Of a stretch of DNA of 64,000 nt, positions 63,210 through 64,000 are shown one piece after another. The position numbers were made by a program, and so were the translations under genes. Within the stretch, counting starts at the first letter, position 1; the number at the start of each line of letters is the position of its first letter. Below the pieces are notes generated by a model that worked only from the letters and a program-made list of their open reading frames with translations, did no database searches and was not told the DNA's origin. This DNA is from Dendrolimus kikuchii (taxonomy: Eukaryota > Arthropoda > Insecta > Lepidoptera > Lasiocampidae): the NCBI GenBank assembly GCA_019925095.2, contig CM034388.1:29766934-29830933 (forward strand), read 5' to 3'.

Positions 63210-63681
63210 TATTACGAGTTGCGAGACTCCAATTAAAATGCCGTTGGAATTATTATAGAGTTTATTAGAACTATACAAACACGTATAACACAGGTACAAG
63301 TATAACCGAACACAACAAATCCAAACGTAATGCAGAAGGTCGTTATTCAATAAAACGCGCAAAGTCCTTCACTATTAGATTCCCAAATGTCACGCCCGTG
63401 TCGTAGTCGTAGCTTCACTGCCCCCTCTCTCCATCAGACCCTCGTTTTATACTCCACAAATGCAAAAGAATCCGGAACATCTGGCTAATGACGCTAATGA
63501 GCAAGTACAATAGGACAATAGGATATTCTCCACAATAATTAGAAACGTATGCCAATAAATAAGCGAACAAAAGAAGACGATCATAAAAGGATTACAATCA
63601 ATTCAAATTCTGACAGATAATAAAATGTGCTTTTACAGTCTGTACGTGGAATTTGTCCTTGTCGGCGCCTAGGTTGTAACA
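63210..63681 (-). mobile_element. Solo LTR 3, intronic
   Basis: The minus strand reads TGTTACAACCTAGGCGCCGA at the start and ends ACTCGTAATA (one change from GTAACA). ATAC flanks it at 63206-63209 and 63682-63685 as a perfect target duplication. It lies 61 bases upstream of the 63148 start codon. Confidence 0.82.
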
Positions 63682-63815
63682 ATACATTATTACACAAAGA
63701 GCATAATTTGAGAATTTGTACGCCGCATTTTCAGCAAACAAGGTTTGCACTCAGCATATACATATGCTGTGCCAGAATTATATCCGACACAACGCTGATT
63801 TTCAGTGCAAAACTT

Positions 63816-63918
63816 CAAAGTTGCTACAAATGCGCTGCTGCTCTCTTAAGGGAGACTGGAACCTGGTCACTAATGCCGGAACACAACTCAAGGTTGTTAT
63901 GGCGACATACTTTAGACC
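63816..63918 (-). mobile_element. Family A retroposon, copy 31, internal fragment
   Basis: Sense-antisense middle part only, AAAGTTGCTACAAATGC to TTTAGACCA, both ends lost. It joins directly to a LINE at 63919. Confidence 0.85.
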
Positions 63919-64000
63919 ATGACTAAACAGATATACAATGCAAAAGTGGATGGATGCAGAAGTCGTGGAAGGCCACGACACACCTTCCATGATCAAATCG
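63919..64000 (+). mobile_element. LINE family B fragment 15, runs off the window
   Basis: TGACTAAACAGATATACAAT through GGCCACGACACACC, continuing past the end of the window. Confidence 0.85.

Noticed and set aside
1..64000. tRNA or 5S rRNA genes
   Set aside because: Isolated B-box-like matches, such as GGTTCCAGTCTCC in family A or GGTTCGAAAATG at 7266, lack an A box and cloverleaf pairing at the right spacing.

Overview
This is an AT-rich, repeat-saturated stretch of an insect nuclear genome, most likely a moth or butterfly (Lepidoptera). The reasons are the density of short non-autonomous Helitrons (A|TC...CTAG|T termini), 5'-truncated non-LTR retrotransposons with TATG-repeat tails, and BEL/Pao and Jockey/RTE pieces. 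No prokaryotic operon, CRISPR array, tRNA or rRNA gene was found.

Host genes. The only convincing host genes are five tiny secreted-protein genes: 10485-10748 (+), 15900-16364 (+), 22544-22912 (+), 30845-31015 (+) and 62915-63148 (-). Each encodes a signal peptide followed by a 37-137 residue Pro/Tyr-rich or acidic mature peptide. In each the ATG directly follows a splice-acceptor AG, so one uninterrupted exon carries the whole CDS and an intron ends at the start codon. For four of them a TATA box, start-site motif and short non-coding first exon ending at a GT donor can be proposed upstream (about 5194-5255, 15091-15176, 19260-19341, 28820-28884). They look like a dispersed, fast-evolving family with one architecture. 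Their function is not recognisable.

Mobile DNA, left to right. A family of about 30 copies of a roughly 310-bp A-tailed retroposon (called family A here) is spread over the whole window in both orientations. Fifteen fragments of one LINE (family B: C-terminal ORF ending in ELA-stop, then TATG repeats) accompany it. At 14.2-15.0 kb a 5'-inverted RTE fragment is interrupted by a family A copy. At 20.0-20.6 kb lies a DNA transposon with complex terminal inverted repeats. A direct duplication of about 1-1.4 kb (20.98-22.44 and 24.10-25.11 kb) brackets the 22.5-kb gene. The segment 34.8-44.0 kb is a retrotransposon block, all on the minus strand: the 3' end of one LINE, an RTE with an open 986-codon ORF, a Jockey element with an open 971-codon ORF2, and an internally deleted BEL/Pao pol. 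Three related solo LTRs (8.26, 45.25, 63.21 kb) sit at ATAC targets. A seven-unit satellite of about 118 bp follows the second LTR at 45.8-46.6 kb. Three fragments (26, 45 and 57 kb) encode the C-terminus of another retroelement with a PD...D-like motif.

Less certain items are an open minus-strand exon-like segment at 28441-28653, a conserved-looking minus-strand peptide at 2480-2700, and CpG-rich unique segments at 29.63-29.83, 54.34-54.53 and 60.29-60.62 kb that may hold first exons or promoters. Nearly all other open frames are repeats read in the wrong frame.
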